A DNA stretch of 22,195 nt, taken from Candidatus Cibiobacter qucibialis. GTDB taxonomy: Bacteria; Bacillota; Clostridia; Oscillospirales; Ruminococcaceae. A program made the translations under genes and the position numbers. Under the pieces are notes generated by a model. It was not told the DNA's origin. It saw only the letters and a program-made list of their open reading frames with translations, and did no database searches. Shown here piece by piece: positions 8,098-13,896 of the stretch; positions within the stretch are counted from its first letter, which is position 1, and the number at the start of each line of letters is the position of its first letter. The stretch lies in contig SAUS01000045.1 in NCBI GenBank assembly GCA_004000625.1, forward strand, positions 1 to 22,195, read 5' to 3'.

Positions 8098-9440
8098 TGC
8101 AAAGCCTCCTGTTTTACCTCATAGGCTGCCTGGCGGGCGGGCATCCCCGCCGCGGCCAGTTTCTGCACAGCGGGCGCTGCATCCGGCAGAACCTTCGGGG
8201 TAAAGTCATCCAGCGAAAGCTGCTGCGTACCCACGGCAAATGCCTTGGGGTCCAGCAGCGCCGCGGCGATTTCCTGCCGGGTTCCGTGGGCTGCGGCGCG
8301 GCCGTTGCAGGTAATAAAGTACTGGGCACGTTTCAGCACAACCCCCATCCGCTTGAGTTCTGCCATTCCAAGGTGCTGCTGGCGGCGGGCGGACAAAATC
8401 CGCAATGCACTTTTGGGCCCGATACCCGGAATACGCAGCAGGGCCGCCTTGGGCGCAGTGTTGATCTCCACGGGGAAAAATTCCGGGTGGCGCACTGCCC
8501 AGGTACATTTGGGGTCCAGATAAGGGTCAAAGTTCGGCTCTTCCTCTGTCAGCAGTTCCCAAGCCGAAAAATCATAGTACCGCAAAAGCCAGTCCGCCTG
8601 GTACAGCCGGTGTTCCCGCAAAAGCGGCGGGCGCACATCCAGCGCAGGCAGGCGGGAATCACTGTTAACCGGAAGATACGCCGAAAAGAACACGCGCTTG
8701 AGCGAGTATTTTTTATATAAAGATTCCGCCAATCCCATAATGTGGCGGTCGCTTTCCGGCGTCGCTCCAATAATCATCTGGGTGCTCTGCCCTGCCGGTG
8801 CAAACGCCGGGGCGTGGCGGTACAGCACCAGCTCCTTTTTGCTCTGCGCACTCTGTACAGCGATCTGGCCCATCGGCTTCAAAATCGCCTGCTTCTTTTT
8901 ATCGGGAGCCAGCAAGGAAAGACTGGCTTCGCTGGGCAGTTCAATATTGACCGAAAGCCGATCCGCCAAAAGACCGATACGCCGCACCAATTCCGCGTCC
9001 GCGCCGGGGATGGTTTTGGCGTGGATATAGCCGTTGAAATGATATTCTTGCCGCAGAATGCGCAGCGCCTCGATCATGCGTTCCATCGTATAATCCGGCG
9101 TACCGATGACCGCACTGGAAAGGAAAAGCCCTTCAATGTAATTACGCTTATAAAAGCCGATTGTCAGCTCTGCAAGCTCCCGCGGGGTAAAGGTCGCACG
9201 GGGTACATCGTTGGAGCGGCGGTTGACACAATAACCGCAATCATAACAGCAGGCGTTGGAATACAGCACTTTCAGCAGCGAAATACACCGCCCATCCGGC
9301 GTAAAGCTGTGGCAGATGCCCGCCGCCACGCTGCACCCCAGCTTGCCGTGTACCCCGGCGCGGTCCACACCGCTGGAAGTACATGCCACATCATACTTGG
9401 CGCTATCCGCCAAAATCGCAAGTTTATCTTCCAGCTGCAT
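8076..9440 (-). CDS. Putative DNA modification/repair radical SAM protein (TIGR03916-like)
   Basis: A 454-residue radical SAM enzyme. The 4Fe-4S/SAM cluster is C64-x3-C68-x2-C71 (in NACCYDCGYC), preceded by further cysteines (C20, C36, C43, C52) that could bind something else. A helix-hairpin-helix DNA-binding segment, LLRIPGIGPKSALRIL (334-349), follows the barrel. Radical SAM plus HhH plus a DUF4130 partner is the signature of this predicted DNA repair or modification pair; the reaction is not known. I chose the ATG at 9440 because AGAGGAG lies eight bases upstream. The longer reading back to 9509 would run through a hairpin and has no ribosome site. The overlap with the DUF4130 gene suggests a two-protein complex. 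Confidence 0.88.
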   Translation of the reverse strand: MQLEDKLAILADSAKYDVACTSSGVDRAGVHGKLGCSVAAGICHSFTPDGRCISLLKVLYSNACCYDCGYCVNRRSNDVPRATFTPRELAELTIGFYKRNYIEGLFLSSAVIGTPDYTMERMIEALRILRQEYHFNGYIHAKTIPGADAELVRRIGLLADRLSVNIELPSEASLSLLAPDKKKQAILKPMGQIAVQSAQSKKELVLYRHAPAFAPAGQSTQMIIGATPESDRHIMGLAESLYKKYSLKRVFFSAYLPVNSDSRLPALDVRPPLLREHRLYQADWLLRYYDFSAWELLTEEEPNFDPYLDPKCTWAVRHPEFFPVEINTAPKAALLRIPGIGPKSALRILSARRQQHLGMAELKRMGVVLKRAQYFITCNGRAAAHGTRQEIAAALLDPKAFAVGTQQLSLDDFTPKVLPDAAPAVQKLAAAGMPARQAAYEVKQEALQCLTRRM

Positions 9441-9505
9441 GGTTCGTTCTCCTCTTATTAGCCAGCACGGTTTTATAACGTGCCCTAAAAAATGGTATAA
9501 GAAAT

Positions 9506-9544
9506 ACACGCCGCCGCATAAGCATTGTTTTGCAGACGGCGTGT
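9506..9544 (-). terminator. Possible terminator of the S24 repressor gene
   Basis: A perfect 8-bp stem (ACACGCCG with CGGCGTGT) encloses a 23-nt loop. On the minus strand it is followed by ATTTCTTATACC and then a T-run, so the U-tract is imperfect. It lies between the repressor stop and the radical SAM gene. Confidence 0.4.
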
Positions 9545-9610
9545 AGGAAAAATTTTATTCAGTTATCTGCTGGCCTCATCCGCATTACCGCGGGAACGCG
9601 CTGCGTTTTT

Positions 9611-10237
9611 TTACCACTTGGCTTTGGTCTCCACAACCTTACCGGCAATGTACAAATGGTCCAATTCTTCCCCGCGGATGATCAAATCCTCATAATCCGG
9701 GTTGAAAGGATGCAGCACAACAGCGTTGCCGCGCTGGATGTATTTTTTCAGGGTACCGTTGCCATCACCATACACCATAACGCCAAGGTCACCGTTATCC
9801 AGCGTATTCTGGCGGTGAATAAGGGCCAGATCGCCATCCGAAATGCGCGGTTCCATACTGTCGCCTTTAACCACAAGATAGAAATAATTCTGCGGGTCCT
9901 TTACGCTGGCGTATTCTGTGCCGTAATCTTCCTCAAAAGCAAGGGCATCGTACCCTGCGCGCACCGTCCCCACAACAGGAATTGGGCACTGGGTATACTG
10001 GCTGAACGCACGCTGCCCAACGGCGCCGTGCGCGTCTGCGTTGCTTTGCAGGCCAAGCAGCATGTCTGCGGTAGTATCTAAAATTTCTGCCAGCCGGGCA
10101 ACCGTCTGTGGGTCCGGGGTGGAGCGCCCAGTCTCCCACTTGCCAACAGCCTGTTGGGTAACGCCTAGCAGGCGCGAAACTTCTGCCTGGCTATAATGTT
10201 TCGCCTTACGGGCTTCTCTCAGTCGTTCTGAAAACAT
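9611..10237 (-). CDS. XRE HTH / S24 peptidase repressor (LexA/CI-like, HdiR-type)
   Basis: A 208-residue repressor with an N-terminal XRE helix-turn-helix (about 3-62, with YSQAEVSRLLGVTQQAVGKWE). A short linker leads to a C-terminal LexA/CI-type self-cleavage domain. The active site is complete: S127 in GDSMEP and K164 in GTLKKY, 37 residues apart as in E. coli LexA, with a candidate Ala-Gly scissile bond at A94-G95 in VRAGYD. It is not LexA itself, since the DNA-binding part is XRE and not the LexA winged helix. The closest described type is HdiR of Lactococcus. The ATG at 10237 has AGGA about eight bases upstream. It has its own promoter with an operator-like dyad in the spacer and faces a divergent small membrane gene. 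RecA-stimulated autocleavage is inferred. Confidence 0.9.
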   Translation of the reverse strand: MFSERLREARKAKHYSQAEVSRLLGVTQQAVGKWETGRSTPDPQTVARLAEILDTTADMLLGLQSNADAHGAVGQRAFSQYTQCPIPVVGTVRAGYDALAFEEDYGTEYASVKDPQNYFYLVVKGDSMEPRISDGDLALIHRQNTLDNGDLGVMVYGDGNGTLKKYIQRGNAVVLHPFNPDYEDLIIRGEELDHLYIAGKVVETKAKW

Positions 10238-10345
10238 GGTTTTTCCTACTTTCACTGTGGTTGCCGCGCTGTACATAAAGCAACAGTCAAGCGATGCACC
10301 CATGCACCAGCCCAAGCCGCGGCATTCGCCAAGTTTTATGGTTTC

Positions 10346-10374
10346 ATTATACAACCCAAGGTAGTATTTGTAAA
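10346..10374 (-). promoter_or_regulatory. Promoter of the S24 repressor gene
   Basis: Minus-strand TTTACA (10369-10374) and a perfect TATAAT (10346-10351) are 17 bp apart. The predicted transcript has a leader of about 100 nt before the ATG at 10237. Confidence 0.75.
10351..10365. promoter_or_regulatory. Operator O3 (ACAAC-N5-GTAGT)
   Basis: This 15-bp dyad matches O1 and O2 with one mismatch in one arm. It lies in the -35/-10 spacer of the repressor's own promoter and touches the -10 box, a natural autoregulation site of lower affinity. Confidence 0.55.
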
Positions 10375-10419
10375 GAGATTCCGTGAAAAAATATTCTAGA
10401 AAAAGTTGTTTTGCACCCC

Positions 10420-10448
10420 TTGACAACAACTGTTAGTTGTACTATTCT
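10420..10448 (+). promoter_or_regulatory. Promoter of the small membrane protein gene
   Basis: A perfect TTGACA (10420-10425) is followed after 17 bp by TATTCT (10443-10448). The start of transcription would be near 10455, giving a leader of about 100 nt before the gene at 10558. Confidence 0.8.
10426..10440. promoter_or_regulatory. Operator O1 (ACAAC-N5-GTTGT)
   Basis: A perfect dyad that exactly fills the spacer between the -35 and -10 boxes of the plus-strand promoter. Bound protein would block RNA polymerase. The arms are identical to those of O2; the five central bases differ. Confidence 0.7.
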
Positions 10449-10459
10449 AGATTCATAAA

Positions 10460-10474
10460 ACAACCTCAAGTTGT
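10460..10474. promoter_or_regulatory. Operator O2 (ACAAC-N5-GTTGT)
   Basis: A second perfect copy of the dyad, 34 bp centre-to-centre from O1 and just downstream of the predicted transcription start. Paired sites would allow cooperative binding of repressor dimers. Confidence 0.7.
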
Positions 10475-10557
10475 TCTTATGCATTTGTCGTTGTACTTTT
10501 ATTGCATTTTTCGCAACTGTTTTTTTAATTTGCGGCACGATCCCGGAGGTCATAATT

Positions 10558-10836
10558 ATGAAAATGAATCTACTTACCGAACTTATCTGCAATGTCCTTT
10601 TGTATTCCATCGGTTTTGGCGGGCTGATGGTCGTCTGCGCCGTGGCAGAAGGTCAGCTTTCCCTGCTGCCAGCCCTCGCCATTGGGGCCGTGCTGTGCTT
10701 CACCTTTAACGCAGTTGCTGGGGTACGCATTGCCCTGCGCAATACCAATACGCAAAAGCGGAGCGTAACCATTGCCCCGCAGCCACAAAGCAGCACCCCA
10801 CCCCTGCGCGTTATGCGCGGTGGGCATGCCGCTTAA
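10558..10836 (+). CDS. Small two-helix membrane protein under S24-repressor control
   Basis: I do not recognise this 92-residue protein. Two hydrophobic segments are visible (about 8-30 and 34-58), joined by a short AEGQ turn. A basic, Pro/Gln/Ser-rich tail of about 33 residues follows (R57, R61, K67, R68), which should stay in the cytoplasm; this suggests a membrane hairpin with both ends inside. The ATG at 10558 has a strong GGAGGT seven bases upstream. Its promoter carries operators O1 and O2, so it is probably silent until the neighbouring S24 repressor is inactivated. By analogy with LexA-controlled small membrane proteins it could be a division inhibitor or a stress-induced membrane effector, but nothing in the sequence proves this. 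No terminator separates it from cutC. Confidence 0.8.
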   Translation: MKMNLLTELICNVLLYSIGFGGLMVVCAVAEGQLSLLPALAIGAVLCFTFNAVAGVRIALRNTNTQKRSVTIAPQPQSSTPPLRVMRGGHAA

Positions 10837-10869
10837 ATTTTGTCGGCGCTCTTTGGTAACGCAAAGGCA

Positions 10870-10898
10870 TTGTAACCCCGTCCGGAATGTGTTACTCT
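10870..10898 (+). promoter_or_regulatory. Possible promoter of cutC
   Basis: TTGTAA (10870-10875) and TACTCT (10893-10898) are 17 bp apart, 37 bp before the cutC start. Both boxes deviate from consensus. Read-through from the upstream membrane protein gene is equally possible. Confidence 0.35.
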
Positions 10899-10934
10899 TA
10901 TATTAAGTAAGAAAAATCGTTTTGGAGGGTCATT

Positions 10935-11684
10935 ATGCTGCTGGAAGTTTGTGTGGATAGCCTTGCATCGGCGCGCGCTGCCATTGCTGGCGGGGCGGAC
11001 CGTCTGGAACTGTGCAGTGCACTGCTGGCCGGTGGGCTGACCCCTTATACCGAGCTGCTGCGTCAGATCCGACACGAAAGCGATGTTGCCGTGCGCTGCC
11101 TGATACGCCCGCGTGCAGGGGACTTTCTGTATATGCCGGAAGAGATTGAGATGATGTGCGTGCAGATCACCGAGCTGCGCAGTGCCGGAGCTAACGGTTT
11201 TGTGATTGGCTGCCTGAACCCGGACGGCACGCTGGATTGCACCGCAACCGCACGGCTGGCAAAGGCCGCCAATAGTGCTGGGCTCACCCTACACCGCGCC
11301 ATTGATGTATCTGCCGATCCATTGCAAACCTACCGCGACGCCGCCGCCCTTGGAATTGATACCGTGCTGACCAGCGGTGCCGCCGCCAGCTGTGTGCAGG
11401 GTGTTGACGTTCTGTGCAGCCTGTTGGCAGAGCGTGACCGCACCAATGGTCCGGAAGTACTGATCGGTGCCGGGGTAAACGCTGGGGTGATCCGGCAGCT
11501 TTCGGCTGCCCTGCCGGGCGCAAGGGCTTACCACATGAGTGGGAAAGTGGAACTGGAAAGCCGGATGGTGTTCCGCCGCGAGGGCGTTCCCATGGGGCTG
11601 CCCGGTTTGGACGAGTGGCATATCCAGCAGACGGATACAGCGTCCGTGCGTGCCGCGCGCCAAGTGTTGGACGATTTGGCGTGA
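10935..11684 (+). CDS. cutC: CutC family protein
   Basis: A 249-residue TIM-barrel protein of the CutC family, recognisable from the start LLEVCVDSLASARAAIAGGADRLELC, the AGGLTP turn, CLIRPRAGDFLY and the late block GAGVNAGVI. The family was named for copper homeostasis, but its biochemical role is unsettled and no metal site is evident here. It is cytosolic. A GGAGGG site lies seven bases before the ATG. It follows the S24-controlled small membrane gene on the same strand after 98 bp with no terminator, so part of its expression may come from that switch. T-rich DNA follows without a hairpin. Confidence 0.9.
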   Translation: MLLEVCVDSLASARAAIAGGADRLELCSALLAGGLTPYTELLRQIRHESDVAVRCLIRPRAGDFLYMPEEIEMMCVQITELRSAGANGFVIGCLNPDGTLDCTATARLAKAANSAGLTLHRAIDVSADPLQTYRDAAALGIDTVLTSGAAASCVQGVDVLCSLLAERDRTNGPEVLIGAGVNAGVIRQLSAALPGARAYHMSGKVELESRMVFRREGVPMGLPGLDEWHIQQTDTASVRAARQVLDDLA

Positions 11685-11752
11685 TTTTATTGTATTTTCT
11701 CTTTTTCTTTTTAATTTTTGCAATTTCTTTTGCTGTTTTTTCATTTTCATGC

Positions 11753-11781
11753 TTGACATTCTGCAGGGCTTATGGTAATAT
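11753..11781 (+). promoter_or_regulatory. Promoter of the serine tRNA pair
   Basis: Perfect TTGACA (11753-11758) and TAATAT (11776-11781) with a 17-bp spacer, ending 29 bp before the first tRNA. Confidence 0.75.
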
Positions 11782-11810
11782 AACTATCGCACCTTGGTGG
11801 TGGCCACTGT

Positions 11811-11901
11811 GGAGAGGTGTCCGAGTGGTTTAAGGAACTGGTCTTGAAAACCAGCGATTCGCGCGAGCGGACCATGGGTTCGAATCCCATCCTCTCCGCC
11901 A
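11811..11901 (+). tRNA. tRNA-Ser (anticodon UGA)
   Basis: A 91-nt class II tRNA with encoded CCA. The acceptor stem GGAGAGG pairs with CCTCTCC (11891-11897), the discriminator is G, and the T-loop is GGTTCGAATCC. The anticodon stem CTGGT/ACCAG encloses loop CTTGAAA with anticodon TGA, and a long variable arm is present. It reads UCA and related serine codons. Confidence 0.95.
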
Positions 11902-11941
11902 TTTTGTGTGAAAAAGTGAATAGTTTATCACTTTGACTTGT

Positions 11942-12032
11942 GGAGTAATACTCAAGAGGTCGAAGAGGCGCCCCTGCTAAGGGCGTAGGGTCCGAAAGGG
12001 CCGCGAGAGTTCAAATCTCTCTTACTCCGCCA
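11942..12032 (+). tRNA. tRNA-Ser (anticodon GCU)
   Basis: A 91-nt class II tRNA with encoded CCA. The acceptor stem GGAGTAA pairs with TTACTCC (12022-12028), the discriminator is G, and the anticodon stem CGCCC/GGGCG encloses loop CTGCTAA with anticodon GCT. The long variable arm fits serine. It lies 40 bp after the UGA tRNA and is probably co-transcribed; it reads AGC/AGU. Confidence 0.95.
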
Positions 12033-12035
12033 ACA

Positions 12036-12071
12036 AAAACCCGCGTATCTGCGTAAGATATGCGGGTTTTT
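12036..12071 (+). terminator. Terminator of the tRNA operon
   Basis: A 15-bp stem with one G-U pair (12036-12050 with 12056-12070), a 5-nt loop, A-run on the left and T-run on the right. It starts four bases after the second tRNA's CCA. Confidence 0.85.
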
Positions 12072-12123
12072 GGTTTATCTAAACGCACCTCTACCCCAAC
12101 ATTTACCTCAATAATACCCCTAT

Positions 12124-12289
12124 CTAGGGTGTATCTGAAAAGTCGAAAATATCGTCTATTTCTACAAACACAGCCGGATTTTGCGTTAACAAGCCTTGGA
12201 ATCCACAAAGGATTCCAAGGCTCTTTGCCTTACATCCTGCTTGTGTTTGCGAAATATCCGTCATTTTCTTTGTTTTCAGATACAACTTA
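12124..12289. mobile_element. MITE-like element, full copy (166 bp)
   Basis: Non-coding DNA whose two ends are related inverted repeats of about 48 bp, with outer core GTGTATCTGAAAA on the left and its inverse on the right. A perfect 12-bp hairpin sits in the middle (12193-12204 with 12210-12221, loop ACAAA). The same left and right ends recur at 15369-15428, with homology from an outer CTAG to an outer CTTA. It has no coding capacity. The parent transposon family is not identifiable from this window. Confidence 0.65.
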
Positions 12290-12299
12290 AACAACGGAA

Positions 12300-12341
12300 C
12301 GCCCCCGGCGGCGCATGGCCTGATACCGGGGGTGCTTTTTT
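12300..12341 (+). terminator. Terminator-like hairpin with no obvious plus-strand gene
   Basis: CCCCCGG (12302-12308) pairs with CCGGGGG (12326-12332), extended by two pairs, and is followed by C and six T. It points in the plus direction although the nearest plus-strand genes are the tRNAs, already terminated at 12071. It may be a backup terminator separated from them by the MITE-like element. Confidence 0.6.
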
Positions 12342-12350
12342 GAGTTGTTG

Positions 12351-12370
12351 AGTTATACTAAGTTATACTA
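12351..12370. repeat. Tandem direct repeat, 2 x 10 bp
   Basis: AGTTATACTA occurs twice head to tail, three bases before the end of the ZIP pseudogene. Confidence 0.7.
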
Positions 12371-12373
12371 TAA

Positions 12374-13132
12374 TTACTCCAGTGCCACATCCAGCGCCAC
12401 CATCAGGGTAAAGCCTGCCGCAAACAGGATGGTTACCGCGTTGGAGTGTTCACCCTCCGCCATTTCCGGAACAAGTTCTTCCACCAAAACGTATATCATA
12501 GCACCGGCGGCAAAGCTGCGCAGATACAGCAGAACAGGCGTTACCAACCCCGCCGCCAGTACGCTCAGCCCGCTCAATGGGATCCACCACGCCGAATGCC
12601 ACCCCATACCAGAACGCGTGGGGCTTGCTCTGGCCTTCGGCCCACAGCGGCATCGAAATGATTGCGCCTTCGGGGAAGTTCTGGATAGCAAGGACCAGGG
12701 CCGCGGCGGTAATGCCCACCATGCCGCTTACCCAACCAGCGTTCACCACGCCAACGGCTATGTCCTCCGGGATATTATGCAGGGTAACAGCCAGTACCAG
12801 CATGGTGGTGCGTTTCAGGTTGACGTGGGGCCTTCGGCGGTGTTGTCCAGGTGCATATGGGGCACAGCGCGGTCCAGCACCAGCAGAAACAGAATGCCGA
12901 GCCAGAATCCGACCGCCGCCGGAACAAATGACCACTGCCCCAGTTGGGCAGATTGCTCCAGCGCAGGGATGAGCAAGCTCTACACCGTGGCGACCACCAT
13001 AACGCCCGCGGCAAAGCTGATCAGGGCTTTTTGCAGGTTGATGTTCATGGTATCCCGCACAAAAAAACAAACAGGCCGCCCCAAGGCTTGTTCCCGCAAA
13101 GGGGATGAGCAGCCCCGTTAAAACCGTTGCAT
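12374..13132 (-). pseudogene. ZIP family divalent metal transporter, degraded
   Basis: Reading across frames restores a ZIP transporter (zinc/iron uptake, eight membrane helices) of about 253 codons, the normal size. In order: ATG at 13132 after AAAGAGG; frameshift within four codons; GLLIPFAGTSLGAACLFF; frameshift near 13055; NLQKALISFAAGVMVVATV; a TAG at 12980-12982 where relatives usually have Trp; SLLIPALE and further helices; frameshift near 12827; LAVTLHNIPEDIAVGVV and IQNFPEGAIISMPL (metal-site helices); frameshift near 12590; then AAGAMIYVLVEELVPE to the TAA at 12374. HNIPED has Asp where Gly is usual. Four shifts plus a nonsense codon argue for a dead gene, though assembly error should be excluded. 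Confidence 0.85.
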
Positions 13133-13160
13133 CTATTAGTTGTAACTAACCTCTTTTTCA

Positions 13161-13212
13161 AAAAATAGCCGGAGTGTTTCCACAAGCGTTTTGCGGGTAT
13201 ACTCCGGCTTTT
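13161..13212 (-). terminator. Terminator of the GGADGPT membrane protein gene
   Basis: A 9-bp perfect stem (AGCCGGAGT 13167-13175 with ACTCCGGCT 13201-13209). On the minus strand it is followed by ATTTTTTG, and T's on the other side could make it bidirectional. It isolates the upstream gene from the ZIP pseudogene. Confidence 0.7.
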
Positions 13213-13240
13213 ATTATACGGTACGGCACAAGGATGCAGT

Positions 13241-13690
13241 TCAGGATGCGCGGCGGCGGAACAGCACCGCCAGAGACCATACCAGCGTGGCCGCGCTGAA
13301 CCACAGCCCGGTGCTGAACGCGTTGGCCGCCGCTGTGCGCAGCATGGCACCGGGCATGGGGATTTCCGGCATATGCTTGGCCGCCTGCCACACTGCCGCT
13401 GCTTGAACAGCAGCCTGCTCCGCCCCAACGGCGCAGCCAACGGTAGAAAGGATCATCGGCAGCAGCAGGCGCTTTTTATCCTTATGGCACCAGCCCAGCA
13501 GCAGGCCCGCGGAAATTATTCCCGTCCCCCACGGCAGAAGCCCCAGCAGGGTGCCCAGCCAGCTGTCGGGCTTCGTGCTGACAAATACCGCCGTTGGGCC
13601 ATCTGCTCCGCCAATAATGCCAATGGTGCTGTTGGCCTGCGCTCCCCTTGCCTGCACCCGGTCTTTCAGCTGGTTCCAAAATTGGCTCAC
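13241..13690 (-). CDS. Small membrane protein with decarboxylase beta-subunit signature (GGADGPT)
   Basis: A 149-residue protein. Near the N-terminus it has STIGIIGGADGPTAVFVSTK (21-40), the signature of the sodium-pumping decarboxylase beta subunit (OadB/GcdB), where its Asp lies in the ion path. The rest of that roughly 400-residue subunit is missing. Instead about three hydrophobic segments follow (44-66, 74-100, 118-143), with a basic tail. It could be a decayed beta subunit or a member of a short-protein family that keeps only this motif. The clean promoter, terminator and reading frame favour a functional small protein. The start is GTG at 13690 with AGGGAAG seven bases upstream. No decarboxylase alpha or gamma genes are nearby. 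Function unknown. Confidence 0.7.
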   Translation of the reverse strand: MSQFWNQLKDRVQARGAQANSTIGIIGGADGPTAVFVSTKPDSWLGTLLGLLPWGTGIISAGLLLGWCHKDKKRLLLPMILSTVGCAVGAEQAAVQAAAVWQAAKHMPEIPMPGAMLRTAAANAFSTGLWFSAATLVWSLAVLFRRRAS

Positions 13691-13756
13691 GATCTTCCCT
13701 GCCTTTCATTTGTTGTTTGGCCGCTGCATGTATTTTTTTCTTGTTTAGTTAGCTAT

Positions 13757-13785
13757 ATTATAGCATGTCACGCTGTTTTCGTCAA
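13757..13785 (-). promoter_or_regulatory. Promoter of the GGADGPT membrane protein gene
   Basis: Minus-strand TTGACG (13780-13785) and perfect TATAAT (13757-13762), 17-bp spacer. The -10 lies within a 13-bp palindrome, GCTATATTATAGC (13752-13764), that could be an operator. Confidence 0.75.
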
Positions 13786-13827
13786 TGAAACATTAAAATC
13801 GCAGCATCCCTCAATATTTCTGCCACG

Positions 13828-13870
13828 AAAAACCACCCCGCATACAGCAGTGGACAGCATGCGGGGCGGT
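13828..13870 (-). terminator. Terminator of the alcohol dehydrogenase gene
   Basis: A 12-bp stem with one G-U pair (13859-13870 with 13832-13843), followed on the minus strand by TTTTTCG; it begins 26 bp after the stop codon. Confidence 0.8.
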
Positions 13871-13896
13871 AATTATGGATTCAGTTCATCGAAAGA

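Noticed and set aside
9441..9509. Longer N-terminus for the radical SAM protein
   Set aside because: The extension crosses a hairpin and lacks a ribosome site, while the ATG at 9440 has AGAGGAG at ideal spacing and matches the usual start.
10238..10429. 64-residue extension of the S24 repressor
   Set aside because: It would begin upstream of the promoter's -10 box and encodes sequence unlike any HTH protein. The ATG at 10237 directly precedes the HTH domain.
9611..10836. Prophage immunity region
   Set aside because: The repressor and operators look phage-like, but the flanking genes are ordinary chromosomal genes and no integrase, Cro-like or structural genes are seen.
12124..12289. Terminator or CRISPR-like repeat
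   Set aside because: The ends are inverted, not direct, repeats, and the same ends occur at 15369-15428, so a mobile repeat fits better. No array of direct repeats with spacers exists in the window.
12450..13070. Separate intact genes in the ZIP region
   Set aside because: The individual open frames each contain only fragments of ZIP motifs mixed with nonsense-like sequence. Together they rebuild one transporter, so a single pseudogene explains them. Programmed frameshifting is unlikely with four shifts plus a stop codon.
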